Shown: in pieces, positions 1 through 7,361 of the stretch | How the letters are laid out: every line of letters begins with the position of its first letter | How positions within the stretch are numbered: position 1 is the first letter of the stretch | Source of the DNA: an uncultured Capnocytophaga sp. | Lineage (GTDB): Bacteria; Bacteroidota; Bacteroidia; Flavobacteriales; Flavobacteriaceae | NCBI RefSeq assembly: GCF_938029845.1 | Contig: NZ_CALHGG010000045.1 | Span: 1 to 9,689, forward strand | Length of the DNA stretch: 9,689 nucleotides | Reading direction: 5' to 3' | The notes under the pieces: model-generated | What the model was told of the DNA's origin: nothing | The model's input: only the letters and a program-made list of their open reading frames with translations | Databases searched by the model: none | Program-made: the position numbers and the translations under genes

Positions 1-2061
1 GCTATTGCGGTGCCAGTGTCTATCGTGGGTACTTTCTTCTTCTTGAATCTCTTTGGCTATTCTGTCAATATGCTTACCCTCTTCGCCTTGGTGTTAGCTA
101 TCGGTATAGTGGTGGACGATGCCATTGTGGTCGTCGAGGCTGTGCACGCCAAGATGGAACAAACTCACGAGAAAGCTAAACCTGCTACAATTTCAGCTAT
201 GAACGAGATTACAGGGGCGATTATCTCTATCACCCTTGTGATGGCAGCAGTGTTCGTACCGGTAACCTTTATTGAAGGGACGACAGGAGTGTTCTATAAG
301 CAATTTGGAGTTACTTTGATTGTTGCTATCTTTATCTCGGCAGTCAATGCACTGACTCTCAGTCCTGTATTGTGTTCTCTCTTCCTAAAACCTCACGGAG
401 ATAAGGAATATCAAGAAAAATCATGGATAGGCAAGTTCTTCCATAAGTTCAATATAGCCTTTGATGCGGCTACGCTCAAGTACGGACAGACTTTTACCTT
501 CTTCCTCCGTCATAAGTGGGTAACCTTAGTGCTTTTTGCGATTGCAGGGGGTGGTATTTACTTTGCTAATAAAAATATACAAACAGGGTTCGTACCTAAC
601 GAAGACCAAGGCTTCATCCTAATGGATCTTTCTATGATACCTGGTGCCTCTATGGAGCGTGTGGCTAATGAGTTGCGCGAAGTGAGCAAAGACCTCAATA
701 ATATCCCTGGTGTAAAAGACTTTACTTTCGTTACCGGAAATGGTATATTGTCAGGCTCTGGCAGCAACAATGGTATGGGCTTCTTTACTCTAAAACCTTT
801 TGAAGAACGTGCTAAGCACCCTGACCAAAGTATAGATGCTATCATAGACAAAGCTTTTGCCGCAGCTGCTAAGATAAAAGACGCACAAATATTGTTCTTC
901 CAGCCACCAGCTGTGTCAGGCTTTGGTATGGGGGCAGGGGTATCTTTTGCCTTACTAAACAAATCGGGTGCCGATGTTACTGAGATTAATAAGACTACTC
1001 AAGAGTTTATGGCAGCCCTTAATGCTCGCCCAGAGGTACAATATGCCCAAACATCCTTCAATACAGACTATCCTCAATATCAAATGGATATCAATGTAGA
1101 ACGTGCTATGCAATCGGGTATTTCAGTAAGCGAAATCCTTTCTGTTCTACAAAACTATATTGGGGGCTACTATGCCACTGACTTTACACTCTACGGAAAG
1201 CAATTCCGTGTGATGGTACAGGCACTTCCTCAAGATCGTAAGGATGTAAACAGTCTCAATGGTCTCTTTGTTAAGACAGGTACAGGGGAGATGGCTCCTA
1301 TATCAGAGTATGTAACCCTAAATCGTACGTTTGGACCTCAAGCAATTAGCCGTTATAACCTTTATACTTCTGTAGATATATCTGCTGCACCCAATGAGGG
1401 CTATAGTACGGGAGATGTGGTAAAAGCTGTGGAGGAGGTAGCTTCTCAGTCACTCAACTCTAATTATGGAATAGACTATACTGGTCTTACTCGCGAGGAG
1501 CAAAATGCAGGTTCACAGACGATTGTTATTTTCCTCTTGAGCTTGATATTTACTTACTTTATCCTCTCGGCTCAGTACGAGAGCTATATCTTACCGCTTT
1601 CGGTACTTATGTCTTTGCCTTTTGGTATCTTTGGTGCCTATTTAGGTCAGTGGCTCTTTGGTTTGGAGAACAATATCTACTTCCAAATCTCACTGATTAT
1701 GCTCATGGGGCTGTTGGCGAAGAATGCGATTTTGATTGTAGAGTTTGCTGTACAAAGGCGTCGACACGGTGAGAGTCTCTCTAAGGCAGCGATCAATGCG
1801 GCTATGGCACGTTTGCGCCCTATCTTGATGACCTCCTTTGCCTTTATCGTGGGGTTATTGCCATTGGTATTTGCCACAGGGGTAGGAGCTGCGGGTAACC
1901 ATTCGGTAGCCACAGGTGCTGCTGTAGGTCAGCTTATTGGAACGTTCTTTGGATTGATAGTGATTCCTGTACTCTTTGTAATTTTCCAACACCTACAAGA
2001 GCGTATCAGTGGGGTAAAACACAAAGAAGAAGTCTTTGTCGCTCCGGCAGATAACTACTAA
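1..2061 (+). CDS. RND multidrug efflux pump inner-membrane subunit (HAE1/AcrB family), 5' end outside the window
   Basis: This is the C-terminal 686 residues of a proton-driven tripartite efflux pump; the reading frame is open from base 1, so the true start lies upstream. By comparison with AcrB (about 1,050 residues) the window opens near AcrB residue 369, inside TM3. The motif GIVVDDAIVVVE carries the paired aspartates (fragment residues 39-40) matching AcrB D407/D408, and GLLAKNAILIVEFA carries the lysine (residue 574) matching K940; together these form the proton relay in TM4 and TM10. Between them lie TM7 and the second large periplasmic loop (about residues 200-500, beginning GFVPNEDQGF), which belongs to the porter and docking domains. 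The C-terminus (VPVLFVIFQHLQERI, then a short tail) is normal for the family, so the 3' end is intact. Pump substrates cannot be read from sequence. The periplasmic adaptor gene normally sits upstream, beyond the window. It converges on lipA. Confidence 0.96.
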   Translation, partial: AIAVPVSIVGTFFFLNLFGYSVNMLTLFALVLAIGIVVDDAIVVVEAVHAKMEQTHEKAKPATISAMNEITGAIISITLVMAAVFVPVTFIEGTTGVFYKQFGVTLIVAIFISAVNALTLSPVLCSLFLKPHGDKEYQEKSWIGKFFHKFNIAFDAATLKYGQTFTFFLRHKWVTLVLFAIAGGGIYFANKNIQTGFVPNEDQGFILMDLSMIPGASMERVANELREVSKDLNNIPGVKDFTFVTGNGILSGSGSNNGMGFFTLKPFEERAKHPDQSIDAIIDKAFAAAAKIKDAQILFFQPPAVSGFGMGAGVSFALLNKSGADVTEINKTTQEFMAALNARPEVQYAQTSFNTDYPQYQMDINVERAMQSGISVSEILSVLQNYIGGYYATDFTLYGKQFRVMVQALPQDRKDVNSLNGLFVKTGTGEMAPISEYVTLNRTFGPQAISRYNLYTSVDISAAPNEGYSTGDVVKAVEEVASQSLNSNYGIDYTGLTREEQNAGSQTIVIFLLSLIFTYFILSAQYESYILPLSVLMSLPFGIFGAYLGQWLFGLENNIYFQISLIMLMGLLAKNAILIVEFAVQRRRHGESLSKAAINAAMARLRPILMTSFAFIVGLLPLVFATGVGAAGNHSVATGAAVGQLIGTFFGLIVIPVLFVIFQHLQERISGVKHKEEVFVAPADNY

Positions 2062-2144
2062 TAAAAGATAATAGATAAAAGGGAAAAGGTAAAAAGTAAT
2101 ACCCTCAATAGTATTACCTTTTACCTTTTATCTTTTATTTTTTT
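2061..2144. terminator. Hairpin terminator between convergent RND and lipA genes, built from 7-base units
   Basis: The arms at 2075-2102 and 2111-2138 pair at 25 of 28 positions around an 8-base loop (2103-2110). A run of seven T follows on the + strand (2138-2144), as expected for an intrinsic terminator of the RND transcript. Read on the minus strand the stem is followed by a weaker T-rich stretch, so it could also end lipA transcription. Both arms are made of 7-base units: ATAAAAG, GGAAAAG, GTAAAAA and GTAATAC on the left, GTATTAC, CTTTTAC, CTTTTAT and CTTTTAT on the right. Confidence 0.8.
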
Positions 2145-2148
2145 ACCT

Positions 2149-3018
2149 TTATAGAACGTGTTTATACGCCTTATAGGAAGACCTCACCAAGGCGCTACTT
2201 TCAAAGTGGCGGAATCCTAAGGAGTCGCCTATTTCTTTATATTTCTGGAATTGGTCGGGGGTGATGTATTGTTTTACAGGTAGGTGTTTCTTGGAGGGTT
2301 GTAGGTATTGTCCTATAGTAACCACATCTACCTTGGCTTCTTTGAGGTCGTAAAGGGTTTGGATAACCTCCTCTTCCGTTTCGCCTAGGCCGAGCATAAT
2401 ACCCGATTTGGTACGATGAGCACCGTTTTCCTTCAGATAGCGAAGCACCCCAAGGCTGCGGTCATATTGAGCTTGGATACGTACCTCACGGGTAAGGCGA
2501 CGTACGGTTTCCATGTTGTGAGAGATTACCTCAGGTGCTACGGCTAAGATACGATTGAGATTACGCTCTACCCCTTGGAAATCAGGAATCAGTGTCTCAA
2601 GGGTGGTGTTGGGGTTCATACGGCGAATCGCCTTGACAGTCTCTGCCCAGATGATACTCCCCATGTCCTTGAGGTCATCGCGGTCAACGGAGGTAATCAC
2701 CGCATGGGTGATATTCATCAGCTTGATAGAGCGGGCTACCTTTTCAGGCTCTTCCCAGTCTATGGTATCGGGGCGACCTGTCTTCACCCCACAGAAACCG
2801 CAGGAACGTGTACAGATATTCCCCAAAATCATAAAAGTAGCGGTACCATGTCCCCAACATTCCCCCATATTAGGGCAACTCCCAGAGGTACAAATGGTAT
2901 TGAGCTGGTATTTATCCACCAAGCTACGTAATTCTGTATATTTTTTTCCTGTAGGGAGTTTTACCCTAAGCCATTGAGGTTTAGCAGTTTTTTCTACAGG
3001 AGCAGTTGTAGTGTCCAT
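2149..3018 (-). CDS. lipA: Lipoyl synthase
   Basis: This radical-SAM enzyme inserts two sulfur atoms into protein-bound octanoyl groups to make the lipoyl cofactor of 2-oxoacid dehydrogenases and the glycine cleavage system. Both cluster motifs are present: the auxiliary 4Fe-4S motif CX4CX5C (C43, C48, C54, in CTSGSCPNMGEC) and the radical-SAM motif CX3CX2C (C69, C73, C76, in CTRSCGFC). The C-terminal RSSY motif, whose serine ligates the auxiliary cluster, is at residues 279-282. At 289 residues it is full length. The ATG at 3018 gives a normal N-terminus without targeting signal, so the enzyme is cytoplasmic. It is the last gene of a leftward block, 85 bases after cysN, and the spacer is entirely a heptad array with no TAnnTTTG promoter visible, so co-transcription with cysN is likely. 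The array phase seems to run into the first codons of lipA. Confidence 0.97.
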   Translation of the reverse strand: MDTTTAPVEKTAKPQWLRVKLPTGKKYTELRSLVDKYQLNTICTSGSCPNMGECWGHGTATFMILGNICTRSCGFCGVKTGRPDTIDWEEPEKVARSIKLMNITHAVITSVDRDDLKDMGSIIWAETVKAIRRMNPNTTLETLIPDFQGVERNLNRILAVAPEVISHNMETVRRLTREVRIQAQYDRSLGVLRYLKENGAHRTKSGIMLGLGETEEEVIQTLYDLKEAKVDVVTIGQYLQPSKKHLPVKQYITPDQFQKYKEIGDSLGFRHFESSALVRSSYKAYKHVL

Positions 3019-3023
3019 AAAAA

Positions 3024-3114
3024 CAGTTGTTAGTTGTTAGTGATTAGTGGTTAGTTGTCAGTTGTTAGTGATTAGTCAATAGCAGTTTTTCACTTTTCAT
3101 TTTTCACTCTTCAC
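3024..3114. repeat. Array of 13 in-phase degenerate heptamers filling the cysN-lipA spacer
   Basis: The 91 bases divide exactly into 13 units of 7. The first nine are of the YAGTNNT type (CAGTTGT, TAGTTGT, TAGTGAT, TAGTGGT, and so on) and the last four of the TTTTCAC type (TTTTCAC, TTTTCAT, TTTTCAC, TCTTCAC). The phase stays constant across the change of unit type. The cysN stop codon (3104-3106) and its last two glutamate codons lie inside the array. Another CAGTTGT at 3003-3009, inside the lipA start, is in the same phase. The units are too diverged for simple slippage in the recent past. Function is unknown. Confidence 0.85.
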
Positions 3115-4348
3115 TTATAAGCACTCCTCCTACAGTAGCATTGCTAGTCTCATCTATCAGAATAGCACTGCCCATGAATGGATTTTCTTGGAAAGGATCA
3201 TAGACAAAGGGGGCAGCTGCCTTGAGTTGTATTCTAGCTATTTCATTGAGTTTTAGGCTTTCTACCTCGGTGGTTTGCTCTAGGGTATTGACATCTATCT
3301 TATAGATAATTTCCTTGACAATAACTTTCACCAAGCGGCTGCGTTGTTGCAAGAGATATTTGCCTCCTGGGCGCAACTCTCTCCGATCCATCCAACAGAG
3401 CGTTGCCTCTATGGTTTGTTCTATATGAGGGGTATGGTCGGGGTGTACAAAGTAATCCCCACGGGAGATGTCTATATCATCGGCAATGTGTAGTACCACA
3501 GGCATACCCGCTGAGGCTTCGGTAACTTCTTTGCCATCTACTTCTATCTTAGTGAGGGTAGTGGTAATCCCTTCAGGAAGAATCTCGATAGGGTCTCCTT
3601 GACGATAGCTACCAGAGAGGATTTGTCCCGCATAACCGCGGTAGTCATGTAGGTCTTCTGTCTGAGGGCGAATCACATACTGTACTTGAAAACGTGCACG
3701 AGGATAGCTACTGGTATCTATTTCTACTTTTTCCAAGAAATGTAGTAAGGATTCTCCTTGGTACCAAGGCATGGCATCGGTAGTATTTACGATATTGTCG
3801 CCTACAAAAGCCGAAATAGGAAAATAATATACTTCTTTCAGGTGCAAGCGCTCTGCGATAGCCTTGTAGTCCTTCTTAATTCCTTCAAAAACCTCTTGAG
3901 AATACCCTACCAAGTCCATTTTATTCACGGCTACCACTACTTTTGGAATATTTAGCAGGGAGGCGATAATAGAGTGTCGGCGGGTCTGTTCAGTAATACC
4001 ATTACGGGCATCTATGAGGATAATGATTAGGTCGGAGTTGGAGGCTCCTGTAATCATGTTGCGTGTATATTGGGTATGACCAGGGGCATCAGCAATGATA
4101 AACTTACGTTTGTCAGTGGCAAAATAGCGGTAGGCGACATCTATAGTAATCCCTTGTTCACGCTCGGCGCGAAGGCCATCGGTGAGAATAGCAAGATCTA
4201 CTCCATCTTCATTTTTATTCTTGGACTGCTGTTCGAGCACTTCGAGTTGGTCCGCCAAAATGCTCTTGCTATCATAAAGCAAACGACCAATGAGGGTACT
4301 TTTTCCATCATCTACACTACCAGCAGTGATAAATCTTAATATATTCAT
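3104..4348 (-). CDS. cysN: Sulfate adenylyltransferase subunit 1 (ATP sulfurylase GTPase subunit)
   Basis: CysN is the regulatory GTPase of ATP sulfurylase; with CysD it makes adenosine 5'-phosphosulfate from sulfate and ATP in assimilatory sulfate reduction. All GTPase motifs are visible: G1 GSVDDGKST (residues 10-18), the G2 region EREQGITIDVAYRYF (about 62-76), G3 DAPGH (87-91), G4 NKMD (142-145) and G5 SAF (179-181). Two EF-Tu-like beta-barrel domains fill about 215-414. At 414 residues it matches the shorter flavobacterial form and lacks the N-terminal extension of the enterobacterial protein; no APS kinase domain is fused. The ATG at 4348 places the P-loop at the usual distance from the N-terminus. 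CysD, usually encoded directly upstream, is not here: the upstream neighbour is an M23 peptidase ending 23 bases away. The stop codon lies inside the heptad array. Confidence 0.95.
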   Translation of the reverse strand: MNILRFITAGSVDDGKSTLIGRLLYDSKSILADQLEVLEQQSKNKNEDGVDLAILTDGLRAEREQGITIDVAYRYFATDKRKFIIADAPGHTQYTRNMITGASNSDLIIILIDARNGITEQTRRHSIIASLLNIPKVVVAVNKMDLVGYSQEVFEGIKKDYKAIAERLHLKEVYYFPISAFVGDNIVNTTDAMPWYQGESLLHFLEKVEIDTSSYPRARFQVQYVIRPQTEDLHDYRGYAGQILSGSYRQGDPIEILPEGITTTLTKIEVDGKEVTEASAGMPVVLHIADDIDISRGDYFVHPDHTPHIEQTIEATLCWMDRRELRPGGKYLLQQRSRLVKVIVKEIIYKIDVNTLEQTTEVESLKLNEIARIQLKAAAPFVYDPFQENPFMGSAILIDETSNATVGGVLISEE

Positions 4349-4371
4349 TGTCTTGAGTTTAGGTGAAAAAT

Positions 4372-5649
4372 TTACTGAGTTTTAAGTGTATCGCTAACGA
4401 CTTCTGTCTGCTCAGTCTGTATATTGGTGTAAGGTACCGCATCCAATTGCTTTTTCAGTGAAGCGATGGTCTCCATATAGCGTGATTTTAGCCTTTCATC
4501 GATAGGGGTAGCCTCTGGGAGTTTCTCTTTGAGGGGATCTACTTGTACTCCATTTTTCCAAAAGCGGTAACACACATGAGGTCCTGTGGCAAGTCCTGTG
4601 CTGCCTACTAGTCCAATGACTTCCCCTTGGGCTACATGTTGTCCCTTGCGGGCAATGATCTTGGACATGTGTAGGTATTGGGTTTCGTAGGTCTTGTCAT
4701 GGCGAATCTTTACGTAGTTTCCGTTGCCCGATCCATAGCCTGCTTGGGTCACGGTACCACTAGCAGTAGCGCGGATAGGAGTTCCAGCAGGGGCGGCATA
4801 GTCGGTACCAAAATGTCCTTTCATCTGGTGGAGGATAGGGTGGTAGCGCATGCCATAGTGTGAGGTGATACGGAAGATATCCAAAGGTGATTTGAGGAAC
4901 ATACGCTTCATCATATTTCCATTTTCATCGTAGTAGCCTCCCGACTTGGTGGTGTCTGCTTGGAAATAAAAGGCATAATAAGGTTTTCCTTTGTGCTCGA
5001 AGAAAGCGGCTTTTACTTGTACCAAACCTGCATTGATAGTATCATCAACATAGCGTTCATCATAGATAATCTTGAACTTATCGTCTTCTTGCAGGTTGAA
5101 GAAGTCAATAGTATATTCAAAGATCTGGGAGAGCTTATAGGCTGCGGCGAAAGACAAGCCCGATTTGGTCATATCATCAAGTAGGTTGTTCTTGATATAG
5201 CCTCCTCCTTCTCGCTCCACGAGGGTTACCTTGCGATCAATCTGGCGAATGGCAAGGGAATCCTTGGTCTTTATCTCTATAAAATGCAATAGGTCAGGCT
5301 GATATACAAAGTAAGCTAAGGAGTCAGGTTGTTTTTTGTCAAAAATAAGGGCGTAGGCTTGTCCTGCTTTGAAGTTGCGCGGACGTATCAGTTCCTTGGA
5401 GAGGTCAGCAATCTTAGCCACTCTTTCGGTGGGGACGCCATGATTGTTGAGAATAGCTCCGAAGGTATCTCCCTGCTTGAGGGTGTCCTTTATAATGTTG
5501 TATTCTAATAAGTTAAAACCATATTCATAGACAGGCTTGGGTGGTTCAGGCACCTGCTGCACAACGGGTGCAGGGGCTTTATCACGCTTACAAGCAGGCG
5601 CTACGAATAGCAAACCCACTAGTAAAATACTTCCGAATAGTCTCTTCAT
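4372..5649 (-). CDS. M23 (LytM-type) peptidoglycan hydrolase lipoprotein
   Basis: This is a probable cell-envelope endopeptidase that cuts peptide cross-links of murein. I chose the ATG at 5649 (425 residues) over one at 5694 because it directly begins a lipoprotein signal peptide: MKR, a hydrophobic stretch, then the lipobox-like APAC with Cys20. A LysM/OapA-like segment follows (about 53-105, TLKQGDTFGAILNNHGV). A middle domain leads into the C-terminal M23 domain (about 255-375), an order like that of MepM-type hydrolases. Expected active-site residues are HFGTD (H279, D283), YLH (H327) and GPHVCYR (H358, C360). The last motif is normally HxH; here the second histidine, a zinc ligand, is a cysteine, which could still bind zinc. 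I recall this HVC form from other Bacteroidota proteins, so it may be a lineage variant rather than a defect. The gene ends 23 bases before cysN. Confidence 0.9.
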   Translation of the reverse strand: MKRLFGSILLVGLLFVAPACKRDKAPAPVVQQVPEPPKPVYEYGFNLLEYNIIKDTLKQGDTFGAILNNHGVPTERVAKIADLSKELIRPRNFKAGQAYALIFDKKQPDSLAYFVYQPDLLHFIEIKTKDSLAIRQIDRKVTLVEREGGGYIKNNLLDDMTKSGLSFAAAYKLSQIFEYTIDFFNLQEDDKFKIIYDERYVDDTINAGLVQVKAAFFEHKGKPYYAFYFQADTTKSGGYYDENGNMMKRMFLKSPLDIFRITSHYGMRYHPILHQMKGHFGTDYAAPAGTPIRATASGTVTQAGYGSGNGNYVKIRHDKTYETQYLHMSKIIARKGQHVAQGEVIGLVGSTGLATGPHVCYRFWKNGVQVDPLKEKLPEATPIDERLKSRYMETIASLKKQLDAVPYTNIQTEQTEVVSDTLKTQ

Positions 5650-5671
5650 TAGGGTACATGTATTGGGAGAG

Positions 5672-5702
5672 CAAAGTTCGTGCTTTTTTTTCAATGTAGA
5701 AA
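5672..5702 (-). promoter_or_regulatory. Weak candidate promoter of the M23 gene
   Basis: On the minus strand GAACTTTG (5672-5679) matches the Bacteroidota -7 element TAnnTTTG except for its first base. TTTC lies 19 bases upstream (5699-5702), one mismatch from the -33 element TTTG. The position would give a leader of about 15 bases to the ATG at 5649. The fit is imperfect, and no better candidate is seen. Confidence 0.35.
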
Positions 5703-5723
5703 GTTTTTATTGTTAATTTTTTC

Positions 5724-5821
5724 CAGTAGTCAGTGGTCAGCGGGCAGTAGTCATTGGTCAGCGGACAAGGTGGCAACTGACCACTGGTGTCTGATGTCTG
5801 ACCACTGATTTCTGACAACTT
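5724..5821. repeat. Inverted array of in-phase heptamers between the divergent M23 and ACP genes
   Basis: Fourteen 7-base units lie in one phase. The first seven read as CAGTRGT types (CAGTAGT, CAGTGGT, CAGCGGG, CAGTAGT, CATTGGT, CAGCGGA, CAAGGTG). The next seven read as the reverse complement (GCAACTG, ACCACTG, GTGTCTG, ATGTCTG, ACCACTG, ATTTCTG, ACAACTT). CAGTGGTCAG at 5731-5740 is a perfect 10-base inverted match to CTGACCACTG at 5777-5786 and again at 5798-5807, exactly 21 bases apart. The transcript or DNA could fold into alternative hairpins. The array ends just before the -33 box of the ACP promoter. Confidence 0.85.
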
Positions 5822-5823
5822 TA

Positions 5824-5854
5824 TTTGCTATTAATCATTAAAGTTGTATCTTTG
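5824..5854 (+). promoter_or_regulatory. Consensus Bacteroidota promoter for the ACP-ketosynthase pair
   Basis: TTTG at 5824-5827 (-33 element) and TATCTTTG at 5847-5854 (-7 element, perfect TAnnTTTG) are separated by 19 bases, the usual spacing. Transcription would begin near 5860, leaving about 18 bases before the ATG at 5879. No Shine-Dalgarno sequence is present, which is normal in this phylum. Confidence 0.85.
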
Positions 5855-5878
5855 CAGAAATTATAAATCGTATAGATA

Positions 5879-6139
5879 ATGGATGCACTCATTGCAGAAC
5901 TTAAACAAAAAGTCATAGACGTACTTAATTTGGAAGAACTCTCCGCAGAGGAGATTAACGAAAACACGCCTCTCTTTGGAGCTGATGGACTAGGGTTGGA
6001 CTCTATTGATGCTCTTGAGCTAATTGTACTCTTGGACAAAGAATATGGCATACGCCTCTCTGATCCTAAGCAAGGGAAGGAGATTTTCTATTCCATAGCT
6101 ACTATGGCCGAATATATCCAAAAGCACAGAACCAAATAG
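5879..6139 (+). CDS. Acyl carrier protein, aryl-polyene/flexirubin type
   Basis: An 86-residue cytoplasmic acyl carrier protein. The 4'-phosphopantetheine attachment site is Ser42 in DGLGLDSIDALEL, followed by the helix LIVLLDKEYGI. The segment preceding it (ENTPLFGADGLGLDSIDALEL) and the acidic helix content resemble the ACPs of aryl-polyene and flexirubin pigment clusters more than the housekeeping AcpP, which has a shorter DSLD-type motif. The ATG at 5879 fits the promoter just upstream. One base separates its stop from the ketosynthase start, so the two are surely co-transcribed and probably act on the same acyl chain. No pigment-specific enzyme (ammonia lyase, dehydratase, ketoreductase, acyltransferase) is encoded in the window, so the pathway assignment is inferred from family resemblance. 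Confidence 0.9.
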   Translation: MDALIAELKQKVIDVLNLEELSAEEINENTPLFGADGLGLDSIDALELIVLLDKEYGIRLSDPKQGKEIFYSIATMAEYIQKHRTK

Positions 6140-6140
6140 C

Positions 6141-7343
6141 ATGGCAGAAAGGATTGTTATCACAGCAATGGGGATTTGTTCCGCGCTGGGGGATAACCTT
6201 GAAGAGCATCTTACGGGCTTGCTTTCAGGGCAATCGGGACTGTCTGTTGTAGAAAATGTATCTACCCTACACCGTGATCATATCAGGGTAGGGGAGCTCA
6301 AGCATACCAATGACTTTCTCGCCCAGCAATTGGGGCTACCTGTGGTCAATCACTATTCCCGTACAGGACTTTTGGGTATCTGGGCACTTAAGGAAGCTAT
6401 CGCTCAAGCAGGACTTACCCCCACTGAGGCGGCACAACTCAGTATGGTAATGGCCTCCAGTGTGGGAGGGATGGATATGACCGAGCGTTATTTCTATGAA
6501 TATACTACCCAAGAGGCACTGCGCCGCTATATTCCCTATCACAACATAGGAGAGGTAACAGGGCAGATAGCGGACTACTTCGGTATCAAGGGTTATGTAA
6601 CCAGTGTCAGTACCGCTTGTTCCTCTTCGGCCAATGCCATACTTACAGCGGCCAACTTGCTCCATACAGGTCGCGCCCAGCGTATAGCTGTAGGCGGCGC
6701 CGATGCGCTTTCCGTATTCACTATCAATGGCTTTAATAGCCTGATGATCCTCTCCGATACTGATTGTACGCCCTTTGATGCACATCGTAAGGGGCTGAAT
6801 CTCGGTGAGGCGGGGGCTTTCCTTATCATGGAGCGAGAGACTACCGCGTTAGCCGAGGGCAGAACCATCATAGGAGTACTCTCAGGGTGGGGCAATGCCA
6901 ATGATGCCTATCACCAAACAGCCTCCTCCGAAGAGGGGGAAGGAGCTTTCTTGGCTATGCAGCAGGCTTTGGTTATAAGCGGACTTGCCCCCACTGATAT
7001 AGACTATGTCAATGCCCATGGTACCGCTACAGTGAACAATGACCTTTCCGAGAGCCGTGCCCTGATGCGTATCTTTGGCGAGGAGGTGCCTGATTTTAGT
7101 TCTACCAAACCTTTTACAGGACATACCCTCGCAGTTGCCTCCGCTGTGGAAGCGATCTTTAGCCTATTGGCAATTCAAGAAGGGGCTGTATGGGCTAATC
7201 TAAATTGGCAAACCCCCATGCCAGAGGTGCCCCTCCGCCCACAGACAACCCTCAAGCGCAAGCCTATTAAGCATGTGCTGTCCAATTCCTTTGGTTTTGG
7301 AGGCAACTGCTCAACGGTTATTTTTAGTAAAGCCAATGAGTGA
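6141..7343 (+). CDS. Beta-ketoacyl-[acyl-carrier-protein] synthase (KAS I/II family), probably aryl-polyene/flexirubin type
   Basis: A 400-residue condensing enzyme that would extend an acyl chain carried on the preceding ACP. The thiolase-fold catalytic triad is complete: Cys160 in VSTACSSSANAI, His293 in NAHGTAT and His328 in KPFTGHTLA, with the conserved Lys323. The C-terminal glycine-rich motif SNSFGFGGNCS is present (about 381-391). The nucleophile context ACSSSANAI, rather than the ACATG of housekeeping FabF, is what I associate with synthases of pigment and polyene clusters. Length and both ends are normal, so the enzyme looks functional. It is translationally linked to the ACP. After its stop the gene content changes to unrelated accessory genes and the GC content falls, so the operon seems to end or be interrupted here. 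Housekeeping FabF is the main alternative. Confidence 0.93.
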   Translation: MAERIVITAMGICSALGDNLEEHLTGLLSGQSGLSVVENVSTLHRDHIRVGELKHTNDFLAQQLGLPVVNHYSRTGLLGIWALKEAIAQAGLTPTEAAQLSMVMASSVGGMDMTERYFYEYTTQEALRRYIPYHNIGEVTGQIADYFGIKGYVTSVSTACSSSANAILTAANLLHTGRAQRIAVGGADALSVFTINGFNSLMILSDTDCTPFDAHRKGLNLGEAGAFLIMERETTALAEGRTIIGVLSGWGNANDAYHQTASSEEGEGAFLAMQQALVISGLAPTDIDYVNAHGTATVNNDLSESRALMRIFGEEVPDFSSTKPFTGHTLAVASAVEAIFSLLAIQEGAVWANLNWQTPMPEVPLRPQTTLKRKPIKHVLSNSFGFGGNCSTVIFSKANE

Positions 7344-7361
7344 CCACAGCAGGGAATGTGA

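Noticed and set aside
5650..5694. Upstream ATG at 5694 for the M23 gene (440 residues)
   Set aside because: It would put 15 polar residues before a clear lipoprotein signal peptide; the ATG at 5649 starts the signal directly.
5731..5807. Inverted heptads at 5731-5807 as an intrinsic terminator
   Set aside because: Genes diverge from this spacer, so nothing needs terminating, and no T-run follows the stem.
5821..6051. Minus-strand frame opposite the ACP gene
   Set aside because: Serine-rich shadow of the ACP coding sequence with no family resemblance; the same holds for other antisense frames within rhuM-proximal, ketosynthase, cysN and RND genes.
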